NCBI GenBank assembly: GCA_045114665.1
Contig: JBGUKW010000086.1
Coordinates: 1 to 5,685 of the forward strand
Source of the DNA: CADAWZ01 sp045114665
GTDB lineage: Bacteria; Vulcanimicrobiota; CADAWZ01
Direction of reading: 5' to 3'
Length of the DNA stretch: 5,685 nucleotides
This document shows positions 1-5,548 of this stretch, piece after piece (within the stretch, counting starts at the first letter, position 1; every line of letters starts with the position of its first letter). The translations under genes were made by a program, and so were the position numbers. The notes beneath the pieces are model-generated. The model made no database searches, had not been told where the DNA came from, and saw only the letters and a list, made by a program, of their open reading frames with translations.

Positions 1-398
1 TAGCAAATATCACTGTTCCAGACCCACGCTCAATAGTTATTCAACCTTGGGATAAATCTGTTCTTGGTAGTATTGACAAGGCTATACAAAAATCAGATAT
101 AGGTATTCATCCTGTAAATGACGGAAATATAATAAGACTTTCAATTCCACCTTTAACAGGTGAAAGAAGAAAAGACCTCACAAAAGTTGTCAGAAAGAAA
201 GCTGAAGAAGGCAAAGTTTCACTCAGAAATATAAGAAGAGATGTAAATGATGAACTTAAAAAACAGAAAAAAGTTTCTTCTGCTTCTGAAGATGAAATTA
301 AGACAGCAACAGATAAAGTTCAGAAATTGACAGATAAATATATCAAGGTTTTTGATGAAATTGCTGCTTCAAAAGAGAAAGAAATTATAGAAGGCTAA
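1..398 (+). CDS. frr: Ribosome recycling factor, C-terminal part (5'-truncated by window edge)
   Basis: RRF works with EF-G in the cytoplasm to split the post-termination ribosome so its subunits can be reused. The first complete codon is at 3 and the stop TAA at 396-398, giving 131 residues. These align by eye with roughly residue 54 to the end of the ~185-residue E. coli protein. The visible part starts in domain II (ITVPDPRSIVIQPWDKS, then KAIQKSDIG) and continues through the family hallmark PPLTGERRKDLTKVVRKKAEEGKVSLRNIRRD-type stretch (visible residues about 49-80). It ends in the long C-terminal helix of domain I (DEIKTATDKVQKLTDKYIKVFDEI). The N-terminal helix of domain I lies outside the window. 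The next gene starts on the last base of this stop codon, so the two are probably cotranscribed and translationally coupled. The family is unmistakable; only the start is unseen. Confidence 0.96.
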   Translation, partial: ANITVPDPRSIVIQPWDKSVLGSIDKAIQKSDIGIHPVNDGNIIRLSIPPLTGERRKDLTKVVRKKAEEGKVSLRNIRRDVNDELKKQKKVSSASEDEIKTATDKVQKLTDKYIKVFDEIAASKEKEIIEG

Positions 399-595
399 TG
401 GATTTTTCAACAGATATTTTTGATTTTAGAGATATAAAAAAATATTTTGATTTTTATTCAGGTAAGATAATTAAGATAAATATTTTAAAGCCTGATAGAA
501 AAAATATAGGTTTTGGAAATCTTAGGATAATATTTGTAAGAGAAAGTGAAATTGAAGTTGAATTTCTTTTGTCTTATGAAGATTATGCAAAATAA
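398..595 (+). CDS. Small hypothetical protein (65 aa) coupled to frr
   Basis: I do not recognise this protein. It starts at the ATG that shares its A with the frr stop (TAATG, one-base overlap), an arrangement typical of translational coupling. AAGG at 391-394 is a possible but very close ribosome binding site. The 65-residue product has an acidic, aromatic-rich N-terminus (residues 1-20, FDFRDIKKYFDFY) and a central basic patch (KIIKINILKPDRK). After this comes an alternating hydrophobic/charged part (residues 38-60, GNLRIIFVRESEIEVEFLL) that suggests beta strands. There is no signal peptide, membrane helix or cysteine. It ends immediately before a hairpin terminator, so it would be the last gene of the frr transcription unit. 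Support for it being real is the coupling, the open frame filling the whole gap, and the terminator right after its stop. An adaptor or ribosome-associated role would be a guess. Confidence 0.6.
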   Translation: MDFSTDIFDFRDIKKYFDFYSGKIIKINILKPDRKNIGFGNLRIIFVRESEIEVEFLLSYEDYAK

Positions 596-599
596 AGTA

Positions 600-650
600 A
601 AAAGGGGGGGGAAAAAATATTGACTTTTTTCATGCCCCCTTTTATAATAT
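600..650 (+). terminator. Intrinsic terminator of the frr unit
   Basis: Four A and a run of eight G (604-611) pair with CCCCC and TTTT at 635-643. Inside this, GAAAAAA (611-617) pairs with TTTTTTC (625-631), leaving a small loop and a short bulge (about 632-634). The T-rich 3' side (TTTT, then ATAATATTT) supplies a moderate U tract. It lies five bases after the stop of the 65-aa gene, so it ends the frr transcript. Its 3' arm overlaps the next promoter. Confidence 0.75.
620..648 (+). promoter_or_regulatory. Sigma70-type promoter for uppS-cdsA-dxr-rnd
   Basis: TTGACT at 620-625 (5 of 6 to the -35 consensus) and TATAAT at 643-648 (6 of 6) are separated by exactly 17 bp. This is the best promoter in the window. 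Initiation would fall near 654-656, giving an untranslated leader of about 78 nt before uppS. The leader contains a perfect 10-bp palindrome, GTTATATAAC, at 671-680. The promoter is built into the loop and 3' arm of the upstream terminator, so read-through RNA and new initiation share the same bases. The assignment is from sequence only. Confidence 0.8.
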
Positions 651-716
651 TTCAATAGATATTTTTAAAAGTTATATAACACGACAGGAAACGACGAATT
701 AAATTAAAAGATGACA

Positions 717-751
717 ATGGAAAAGAATAATAATGGAAAAGAATAATAATG
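717..751 (+). repeat. Tandem 16-bp duplication covering the uppS start codon and its Shine-Dalgarno
   Basis: ATGGAAAAGAATAATA occurs twice back to back (717-732 and 733-748) and is followed by a third ATG at 749-751. The unit carries both a start codon and the purine stretch GGAAAAG. Copy 1 therefore supplies the Shine-Dalgarno (719-725, 7-nt spacing) for the ATG of copy 2. Because 16 is not a multiple of 3, the first ATG opens a nine-codon frame (MEKNNNGKE) that stops at 744-746, inside the start of uppS. Confidence 0.9.
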
Positions 752-1449
752 AAATACCAGCCCATGTTGCCATAATAATGGATGGCAATAGGAGATGGGC
801 AAAAAAAAGAAATTTGCCTTCTGTTATTGGGCATAAAGAAGGTGAAAAGGCTTTTCATAAAATAGTTGAATTTTGTTCAAATATTGGTGTGAAAGTTTTG
901 ACTGTATATGCTTTTTCTTCTGAAAATTGGAAGCGTTCAGCTGAAGAAGTTGGAGCTTTGATGAATTTATTTGAATTTTATATAAAAGCAGAAAGAAAAT
1001 ATATTTTGGCAGAAAATATAAGATTTAAAATAATAGGTGATAAATCGGCTCTTCCGAAATCTCTTATAAGAGAATTTGACAATACAGAAAAAGATACTGA
1101 AAATGCAGGTGGGATGGTTTTAAATTTGGCTGTTAATTATGGTTCAAGATTTGAAATTACAGAGGCAGTAAAAAAAATATCTAAAAAAGTTTTGTTAGGT
1201 GAAATCAATATTGATGATATAAACGAAGAACTTATTTCATCAAATCTTATGACTTGGGATTTATCAGATCCTGATTTGTTGATAAGAACAAGTGGAGAAG
1301 AGAGACTTAGTAATTTTTTGTTGTGGCAACTTGCTTATTCAGAATTTTATTTTACAGATGTTCTTTGGCCTGATTTTGATGAGCAATGTATGTTAAAGGC
1401 TTTTGAGGAATATAAGAAGAGAAATAGACGTTTTGGTGGTGGAGTCTAA
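733..1449 (+). CDS. uppS: Isoprenyl transferase (di-trans,poly-cis undecaprenyl-diphosphate synthase)
   Basis: UppS condenses eight isopentenyl diphosphates onto farnesyl diphosphate to make C55-PP, the lipid carrier for peptidoglycan and other wall polymers; it acts at the inner face of the cytoplasmic membrane. At 238 residues it has normal family length. Motif I is HVAIIMDGNRRWA (residues 11-23), with the Mg/diphosphate-binding Asp at 17. GHKEG (33-37) and YAFSSENWKR (59-68) follow, then NLAVNYGSR (131-139). The C-terminal signature is DLLIRTSGEERLSNFLLWQLAY (181-202), which holds the substrate-binding Arg and Ser, followed by EFYFTDVLWPDF and a final RNRRFGGG. No key residue is missing. 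The start at 733 puts the conserved IPAHV at residue 8, as is usual, and has GGAAAAG 7 nt upstream. It is first in the four-gene unit, behind its own promoter; cdsA follows after 9 nt. Whether the chain product is exactly C55 cannot be told from sequence. Confidence 0.97.
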   Translation: MEKNNNEIPAHVAIIMDGNRRWAKKRNLPSVIGHKEGEKAFHKIVEFCSNIGVKVLTVYAFSSENWKRSAEEVGALMNLFEFYIKAERKYILAENIRFKIIGDKSALPKSLIREFDNTEKDTENAGGMVLNLAVNYGSRFEITEAVKKISKKVLLGEINIDDINEELISSNLMTWDLSDPDLLIRTSGEERLSNFLLWQLAYSEFYFTDVLWPDFDEQCMLKAFEEYKKRNRRFGGGV

Positions 1450-1458
1450 ATATAATTT

Positions 1459-2286
1459 ATGCAGAGATTTATTACTGGAGCATTATTAATAATAGTATCT
1501 ATAATTCTTATCATTTGGTCAAAATGGGCTATGGCTTGTTTTATTATTCCTGTAGGAATTATTGGAATATTGGAATTTTACAAACTTGCTGAAGGTAAAG
1601 GTATTTCTCCTTCTGTTCCAAATGGAATTTTTAGTATTGTTATTTTGTATATTTCAACACTTTTATTTAATCAGAAATATACGATATTTGTTTTGTCATC
1701 TCTTATTATATTTACCATGTTTATTTTTATTTTAAGAAAAGATAATCATGTTTCAGCTATATTAGATGCAAGTGTAACAATACTTGGATATATATATGTT
1801 GGTTGGTTTTTTTCAATGATTTTCAGTATAAGAGATGTCAGTGGAACTGTAACAATTACAGCTTGTAAAATTACAATGGATCAAGGTGCTGCAATGGTAT
1901 TTCTGCTTCTTTTTACAACTTGTTTTACAGACATTGGAAGTTTTTGTTTTGGAAAACTTTTGGGAAAGACAAAATTGTGTCCAGATATCAGTCCAAATAA
2001 AACAGTTGAAGGTGCTATCGGTGGAATTTTTACAGGTATTGTAATTGCATTTATTGTAGGAAGATTACTTTCACTTAGTTTACTTGATTCTCTCTATTTT
2101 GGATTGATAATAACTGTTGTCGCTCAAATGGGTGATTTGTGGGAGTCTGTATTGAAAAGAGATGTAGAAGTTAAGGACTCTGGAGAGGCTGTTCCAGGTC
2201 ATGGAGGAGTTCTCGATAGACTTGATTCTCTTTTATTAAGCACTCCTGTTGCTTGTATGCTTTTTAAATTTTTTATAGGTTTTTAA
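1459..2286 (+). CDS. cdsA: Phosphatidate cytidylyltransferase (CDP-diacylglycerol synthase)
   Basis: CdsA converts phosphatidic acid and CTP into CDP-diacylglycerol, the branch-point precursor of bacterial phospholipids, in the inner membrane. The 275-residue protein is mostly hydrophobic. Helices are evident at about residues 5-20, 24-40, 55-72, 76-92, 104-123, 143-163, 185-203 and 208-225. The cytoplasmic catalytic elements are intact: TDIGSFCFGKLLGKTKLCPDISPNKTVEG (157-185), QMGDLWES (223-230), and the diagnostic signature SVLKRDVEVKDSGEAVPGHGGVLDRLD (230-256) with its metal-binding aspartates. The family start is typical (MQRFITG, then a hydrophobic helix). No strong Shine-Dalgarno sits at normal distance; GGTGGTGGAG at the end of uppS (1436-1445) is about 13 nt away, so coupling to uppS translation is likely. 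The length matches E. coli CdsA (285) closely. The uppS-cdsA-dxr order is widely conserved. Confidence 0.96.
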   Translation: MQRFITGALLIIVSIILIIWSKWAMACFIIPVGIIGILEFYKLAEGKGISPSVPNGIFSIVILYISTLLFNQKYTIFVLSSLIIFTMFIFILRKDNHVSAILDASVTILGYIYVGWFFSMIFSIRDVSGTVTITACKITMDQGAAMVFLLLFTTCFTDIGSFCFGKLLGKTKLCPDISPNKTVEGAIGGIFTGIVIAFIVGRLLSLSLLDSLYFGLIITVVAQMGDLWESVLKRDVEVKDSGEAVPGHGGVLDRLDSLLLSTPVACMLFKFFIGF

Positions 2287-2302
2287 TGAAAGAAGAATAT
2301 TT

Positions 2303-3478
2303 ATGGTAAGTATTTCAATAATTGGTTCAACTGGTTCTATTGGAACACAAGCACTTGATGTTATAAGATGTTTCCCAGATAAATTTTCTGTGGTTGGTAT
2401 TTCAGCAAATTCTAATTGGAAATTGCTTTTGAAACAGATTATAGAATTTAAGCCTTTGATAGCTGTTATTTTAGATAATTCTTCTTTTGTTCAATTAAAG
2501 GAAAATTTACCTAAAGATTCAAAAACAAAGTTAATTTTTGGTGCTGCAGGATTAAATGAAATTGCTTCTATGCCAGAAACAGACCTTGTGCTTGTTTCAA
2601 CTGTTGGAGTTTCTGGATTGAGACCTACTATATCTGCTTTAAAAGCAGGAAAAAAATTAGCTTTAGCCACAAAGGAAGCCCTTGTTGCAGGAGGGGATTT
2701 AGTAATTCCTTATGCTAAATCAAAAAATATAACAATAAGACCAGTTGACAGTGAACATAGTGCTATTTTTCAATGTATAGGAAATGATAGGAAATTTTTA
2801 AAAAATGTTATTTTGACTTGTTCTGGTGGAGCTTTGAGAAATTTTACAAAAGAACAGTTAAAAAAGGCAACTGTTGAAGATGTATTGGCACATCCCAATT
2901 GGTCAATGGGTAAAAAAATAACAGTTGATTGTGCTACATTGATGAATAAAGGCTTTGAAATGATAGAAGCATGTCATTTGTTTAATTTAAAACCTACTCA
3001 AATTAAAATTGTCATACATCCACAGAGTATTATTCACTCTGCTGCTGAATTCTCAGATGGTTCTATAATAGCCCAGATGTCAAAACCAGATATGAAACTT
3101 GCAATACAATATGCTTTTTCATATCCAGAAAGACTTGAAAAAAATTGGACCAATACAGATTTTTTTTCACTTCCTGCACTTACATTTGAAAAACCAGATT
3201 TTGATAAGTTTCCTTGTTTGAAAATAGCTTTTGATTCTTTTTCACAAGGTGGGACAATGCCTGCTTCTTTAAATGCTGTAAATGAAGAAGCTGTGTATGC
3301 TTTTTTGAAAAAAGAAATAATGTTTGAAGATATATTTAAAGTTATTGAATTGACTTTGTCTAAAGTTGAGCGTTTGCCTTCTTCTCTTGAAAATATTTTT
3401 TATGCTGATTCTGAAGCAAGACGCATCTCAGCATTTTTTATTGAAAAATTGAAAGATAATTATAATAATGTTGACTGA
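2303..3478 (+). CDS. dxr: 1-deoxy-D-xylulose 5-phosphate reductoisomerase
   Basis: Dxr rearranges and reduces DXP to 2-C-methyl-D-erythritol 4-phosphate with NADPH and a divalent metal, the committed step of the MEP isoprenoid pathway in the cytoplasm. The 391-residue protein is full length (E. coli 398). The NADPH-binding GSTGSIG is at residues 8-14 and LATKEALV at 121-128. The metal-binding PVDSEHSA gives Asp149 and Glu151. The flexible-loop region TCSGGALR is at 172-179, where E. coli has SGGPFR. HPNWSMGKKITVDCATLMNKGFEMIEA (197-223) includes His197 and the third metal ligand Glu219, and IHPQSIIHS follows (238-246). The start at 2303 places GSTGSIG at the expected distance; a purine-rich stretch, GAAAGAAGA (2288-2296), is the likely ribosome binding site. 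An ATG at 2286 overlapping the cdsA stop opens only seven codons and is not the gene. The 3' end overlaps rnd by 11 bp. Product feeds UppS. Confidence 0.97.
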   Translation: MVSISIIGSTGSIGTQALDVIRCFPDKFSVVGISANSNWKLLLKQIIEFKPLIAVILDNSSFVQLKENLPKDSKTKLIFGAAGLNEIASMPETDLVLVSTVGVSGLRPTISALKAGKKLALATKEALVAGGDLVIPYAKSKNITIRPVDSEHSAIFQCIGNDRKFLKNVILTCSGGALRNFTKEQLKKATVEDVLAHPNWSMGKKITVDCATLMNKGFEMIEACHLFNLKPTQIKIVIHPQSIIHSAAEFSDGSIIAQMSKPDMKLAIQYAFSYPERLEKNWTNTDFFSLPALTFEKPDFDKFPCLKIAFDSFSQGGTMPASLNAVNEEAVYAFLKKEIMFEDIFKVIELTLSKVERLPSSLENIFYADSEARRISAFFIEKLKDNYNNVD

Positions 3479-4619
3479 AAAATTTACATATTTTTCTGGA
3501 CCAACCATTCCAGATAAATTTTTGACATTTGTTGAAAATGCAAAAGAAGTTTCCATAGATATAGAAGCTGATGGGTTACATCACTATTTTGCAAGAGTTT
3601 GCCTTATACAGCTTAATATTGCAGATAAAATTTATATAGTTGATCCTCTTGAAAATATAAATACTGCAATGCTTTTTCAAGCTATCGGTAAAAAGACTTT
3701 AATTTTGCATGGTGGCTCTTATGATCTACATTTGATGAGGGAAGATTATTCATTTGTTCCTGAAAAAATTTTTGATACGATGATAGCTGCTCAAATTTTG
3801 GGTTTGGAAAAACTTGGATTAGTTAATCTTGTGGAAAAATACTTTAAAGTTTCTCTTTCTAAAGGACCACAAAAAATGGATTGGTCTCAGAGACCTCTTC
3901 TTGATAAAATGTTTGATTACAGTGCAAATGATGTAAAATATCTTCTACAACTGAAAAATATTTTGACAAAAGAGTTAAAAGAAAAGGGAAGAATGAAATG
4001 GATGGAAGAAAATTGTGAAAAATTGCTTTTATCTGAATCATTTGAACAGCATGCCAAAGATAATTTGGATGAAGAAAATTGGAGAATTAAGGGTTCTTAT
4101 GCTCTTGATAGAAGAACACTTGCATATTTGAAAGAACTTTGGGATTGGAGAGAAAAAGAAGCACAAGGAGCAAATGTGCCTGTATATAAGATAATGAAAA
4201 ATGAAAATCTTATTGAACTTGCTGTTTGGTGTGCTTCCGAAAATAGACCAATATTTTCTTGGCATTTATTTGATAAATATATAAAGAGAAAAATTAGGGG
4301 AGAAGAGTGTGAAAGGGCAAGAATCAGAGCAAGGAAATTACCTCCTTCCAAATGGCCTGAAAAAAAGCATCAAAAAGGAAGCAAGGGAGGGGGAGAAGTC
4401 AATCCAATATTTTTTGACAAGATAAAACTTGCAAGAGATAAAATATCTGCTGAATTAAAAATGGATCCAGCAATAATTTTAACACAAAAAATTATTTCAA
4501 AAATAGCTACATTGAAAGAATATGATCCAGATATTCTTGTAACTAAATTTGGATTGTGTGTTTGGCAAAGAGATCTTATTGAAAATGATTTGATAAAAAT
4601 TTTTGCTGGAGAAGAATAA
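3468..4619 (+). CDS. rnd: Ribonuclease D (DEDDy 3'-5' exoribonuclease with HRDC domains)
   Basis: RNase D trims the 3' ends of tRNA precursors and other small stable RNAs in the cytoplasm. The 383-residue protein is near E. coli Rnd in length (375). The DEDDy catalytic set is complete. Exo I is SIDIEADG (29-36; Asp31, Glu33). Exo II is LHGGSYDLHLM (80-90; Asp86). Exo III is DYSANDVKYL (150-159; Tyr151 and Asp155 in the Y-x3-D form). A first HRDC domain spans about 211-285 (ALDRRTLAYLKELWDWREKEA, then NENLIELA). After a basic linker (285-310) comes a shorter C-terminal helical part (about 315-380) that fits the second HRDC of Rnd. The start overlaps dxr by 11 bp, implying coupling. In many Gram-negative bacteria rseP follows dxr here, so rnd at this position is uncommon. 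A terminator follows the stop by 20 bp, so rnd closes the unit. Confidence 0.93.
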   Translation: MLTEKFTYFSGPTIPDKFLTFVENAKEVSIDIEADGLHHYFARVCLIQLNIADKIYIVDPLENINTAMLFQAIGKKTLILHGGSYDLHLMREDYSFVPEKIFDTMIAAQILGLEKLGLVNLVEKYFKVSLSKGPQKMDWSQRPLLDKMFDYSANDVKYLLQLKNILTKELKEKGRMKWMEENCEKLLLSESFEQHAKDNLDEENWRIKGSYALDRRTLAYLKELWDWREKEAQGANVPVYKIMKNENLIELAVWCASENRPIFSWHLFDKYIKRKIRGEECERARIRARKLPPSKWPEKKHQKGSKGGGEVNPIFFDKIKLARDKISAELKMDPAIILTQKIISKIATLKEYDPDILVTKFGLCVWQRDLIENDLIKIFAGEE

Positions 4620-4639
4620 GGTTTTTAATCTATCCCCAA

Positions 4640-4680
4640 CCCCTTTCCTTGATTGCAAATAAGGAAAGGGGCTTTTATTT
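4640..4680 (+). terminator. Intrinsic terminator of the uppS-cdsA-dxr-rnd unit
   Basis: CCCCTTTCCTT (4640-4650) and AAGGAAAGGGG (4661-4671) form a perfect 11-bp stem around a 10-nt loop. CTTTTATTTTT follows immediately as the U tract. It begins 20 bp after the rnd stop. The opposite strand lacks a T run after the stem, so it should work mainly in the + direction. Confidence 0.93.
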
Positions 4681-4767
4681 TTCTGCAAATTTTTTAAAAC
4701 AACCATTTTTTTTCTAAGTGTATTTGTTTATTTTTATAAAAAGATTGTATATAAATTATGTAGAAAT

Positions 4768-4787
4768 ATTTTATTGTACAATAAAAT
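4768..4787. promoter_or_regulatory. Perfect 20-bp palindrome (operator-like)
   Basis: ATTTTATTGTACAATAAAAT reads identically on both strands with no central spacer. It is well longer than the short AT palindromes common in such DNA, and its core TTGTACAA contains the only G/C pairs, arranged symmetrically. This is the shape of a binding site for a dimeric helix-turn-helix regulator, but no gene start lies nearby to be controlled. It could also be the end of a lost element. Function is unassigned. Confidence 0.45.
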
Positions 4788-4809
4788 GACAACGACATAA
4801 AAAATATAT

Positions 4810-4868
4810 TGTATTTTTGAAAAATTTTTGCAATATATAATTTTCAAAAATACAGATTTTTTTATTTT
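4810..4868 (+). repeat. 14-bp inverted repeat followed by a T tract (terminator-like hairpin)
   Basis: TGTATTTTTGAAAA (4810-4823) is perfectly complementary to TTTTCAAAAATACA (4841-4854), with a 17-nt loop. A run of T (4857-4863) follows directly. The shape is that of a terminator, but the stem has only two G/C pairs and would be weak, and no gene ends just upstream. It may be a second, back-up stop for read-through past rnd or the relic of a small RNA or element. Confidence 0.4.
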
Positions 4869-4940
4869 TAGCAAGTTTTTATTTACTGCTAAATTTTCTT
4901 TTATTATATAAATCTCACTTTAAACATTTTTCTCTTGTTA

Positions 4941-5014
4941 TTTTTCTCATTTTATTTAGAATAGAAAAATATTTTAAGTAAAAGCCTTATATTTAATTTA
5001 TATAATGAGAAAAA
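4941..5014. repeat. Spaced 11-bp inverted repeat
   Basis: TTTTTCTCATT (4941-4951) matches the reverse complement AATGAGAAAAA at 5004-5014, enclosing 52 bp. The spacer is AT-rich and non-coding. The arms could be ends of a tiny element or simply chance in low-complexity DNA; no target duplication was seen. Confidence 0.3.
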
Positions 5015-5111
5015 GTGATGTCGTTCGATTTCTTATAATAAAAAGAAAATTTATCTTATTTGTTTCTACTTGCTAATATTTCTTTCTACTTATGACCAAT
5101 TTGCAAGTTTT

Positions 5112-5260
5112 AGTTTTTGGAGTGTAATAAGTTCACTAAACAATTTTACCCCAAAGTTTATATATAAATGCTAAAAACAACCATCATTTTTGATACTGCA
5201 TTTTTTATAAAAACTACTTTAGAAAATTGAAATCGTTCTCTTTATTACACTCCAAAAACT
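5112..5260. mobile_element. MITE-like element with perfect 19-bp terminal inverted repeats
   Basis: AGTTTTTGGAGTGTAATAA (5112-5130) is the exact reverse complement of TTATTACACTCCAAAAACT (5242-5260). The whole element is 149 bp with a 111-bp interior. That interior has no real gene: the longest frame seen is 20 codons starting at 5168. Perfect 19-bp arms at this distance in a non-coding region are far beyond chance. The size, terminal inverted repeats and lack of coding capacity fit a miniature inverted-repeat transposable element mobilised by a transposase elsewhere. Only a trivial TT flanks both ends, so no convincing target-site duplication supports recent insertion, and the parent IS family cannot be named. 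A long-range RNA hairpin is the alternative reading. Confidence 0.6.
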
Positions 5261-5311
5261 TTATTGAATTGCCTAATTCACTCGTTATGTTATATAGTTA
5301 ATTTAAATTTT

Positions 5312-5419
5312 AAAATTCACCCAAATAAGCATTAAATAGGAATATTGCAAGCTGAAGGCGTGGCAATCTAAATCATTTAATTTACATTTAGCATTTATTA
5401 AACAAATCGAGTAGAAATT
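5312..5419. repeat. Interspersed direct repeat, copy A (108 bp)
   Basis: It begins AAAATTCACC and ends ATCGAGTAGAAATT, matching copy B at roughly 85% by eye apart from a 6-nt deletion. The core at 5344-5367 folds as ATTGC / GCAAT around GCT-GAA-GGC, where the third inner pair is a T-G wobble. The island of G/C in such AT-rich DNA and the two degenerate copies suggest a dispersed repeat family rather than a unique local sequence. Confidence 0.7.
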
Positions 5420-5434
5420 ATTGAGGTTTGAAAG

Positions 5435-5548
5435 AAAATTCACCAAAACAGGCACTAAATAGGGACAATGTCATTGCGAGCCGAAGGCGTGGCAATCTAA
5501 ACCACTTAATTTAAATTTAGTAGTTTATTAACAGATCGAGTAGAAATT
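5435..5548. repeat. Interspersed direct repeat, copy B (114 bp)
   Basis: Second copy in the same orientation, 15 bp after copy A. It carries six extra bases before the core, which form part of GACAATGTC (5464-5472). The core at 5473-5496 folds as ATTGC / GCAAT with an inner GCC-GAA-GGC. The string TCATTGCGAG...GGCAATCTAA resembles the short palindromic intergenic repeats (TCATTGCGAGCGAAGCGTGGCAATCT type) that I recall from several unrelated low-GC bacteria. This is a resemblance from memory, not a search result. Copy B looks the less degraded of the two. Confidence 0.7.

Noticed and set aside
652..858. Minus-strand open frame opposite the uppS start
   Set aside because: It lies antisense to a secure gene and its promoter, is low-complexity (S/F/Y-rich), and has no ribosome binding or family features.
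2286..2309. Alternative dxr start overlapping the cdsA stop
   Set aside because: The ATG at 2286 is out of frame with dxr and opens only seven codons; 2303 gives the expected distance to the NADPH motif.
3859..4351. Three overlapping minus-strand open frames opposite rnd
   Set aside because: They overlap one another in different frames and mirror the AT-rich rnd sequence; no motifs and no supporting signals.
4497..4706. Minus-strand open frame across the rnd terminator
   Set aside because: It runs through the terminator hairpin and the end of rnd and has no recognisable protein character.
4745..4775. Possible dif/Xer recombination site (TATATAAATTATGTAGAAAT)
   Set aside because: Only one arm vaguely resembles dif; the other arm and the 6-bp centre do not fit.
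5168..5190. AAAACAACCAT shared with 4696-4706
   Set aside because: An 11-base match in AT/A-rich DNA with dissimilar flanks; probably chance rather than an element end.
5168..5230. 20-codon frame inside the MITE-like element
   Set aside because: Too short, no ribosome binding site, and not similar to anything I recognise; likely chance.
5312..5548. Possible CRISPR array
   Set aside because: Only two copies, each over 100 bp and diverged, with a 15-bp gap; no short regular repeats or unique spacers, and no cas gene in view.
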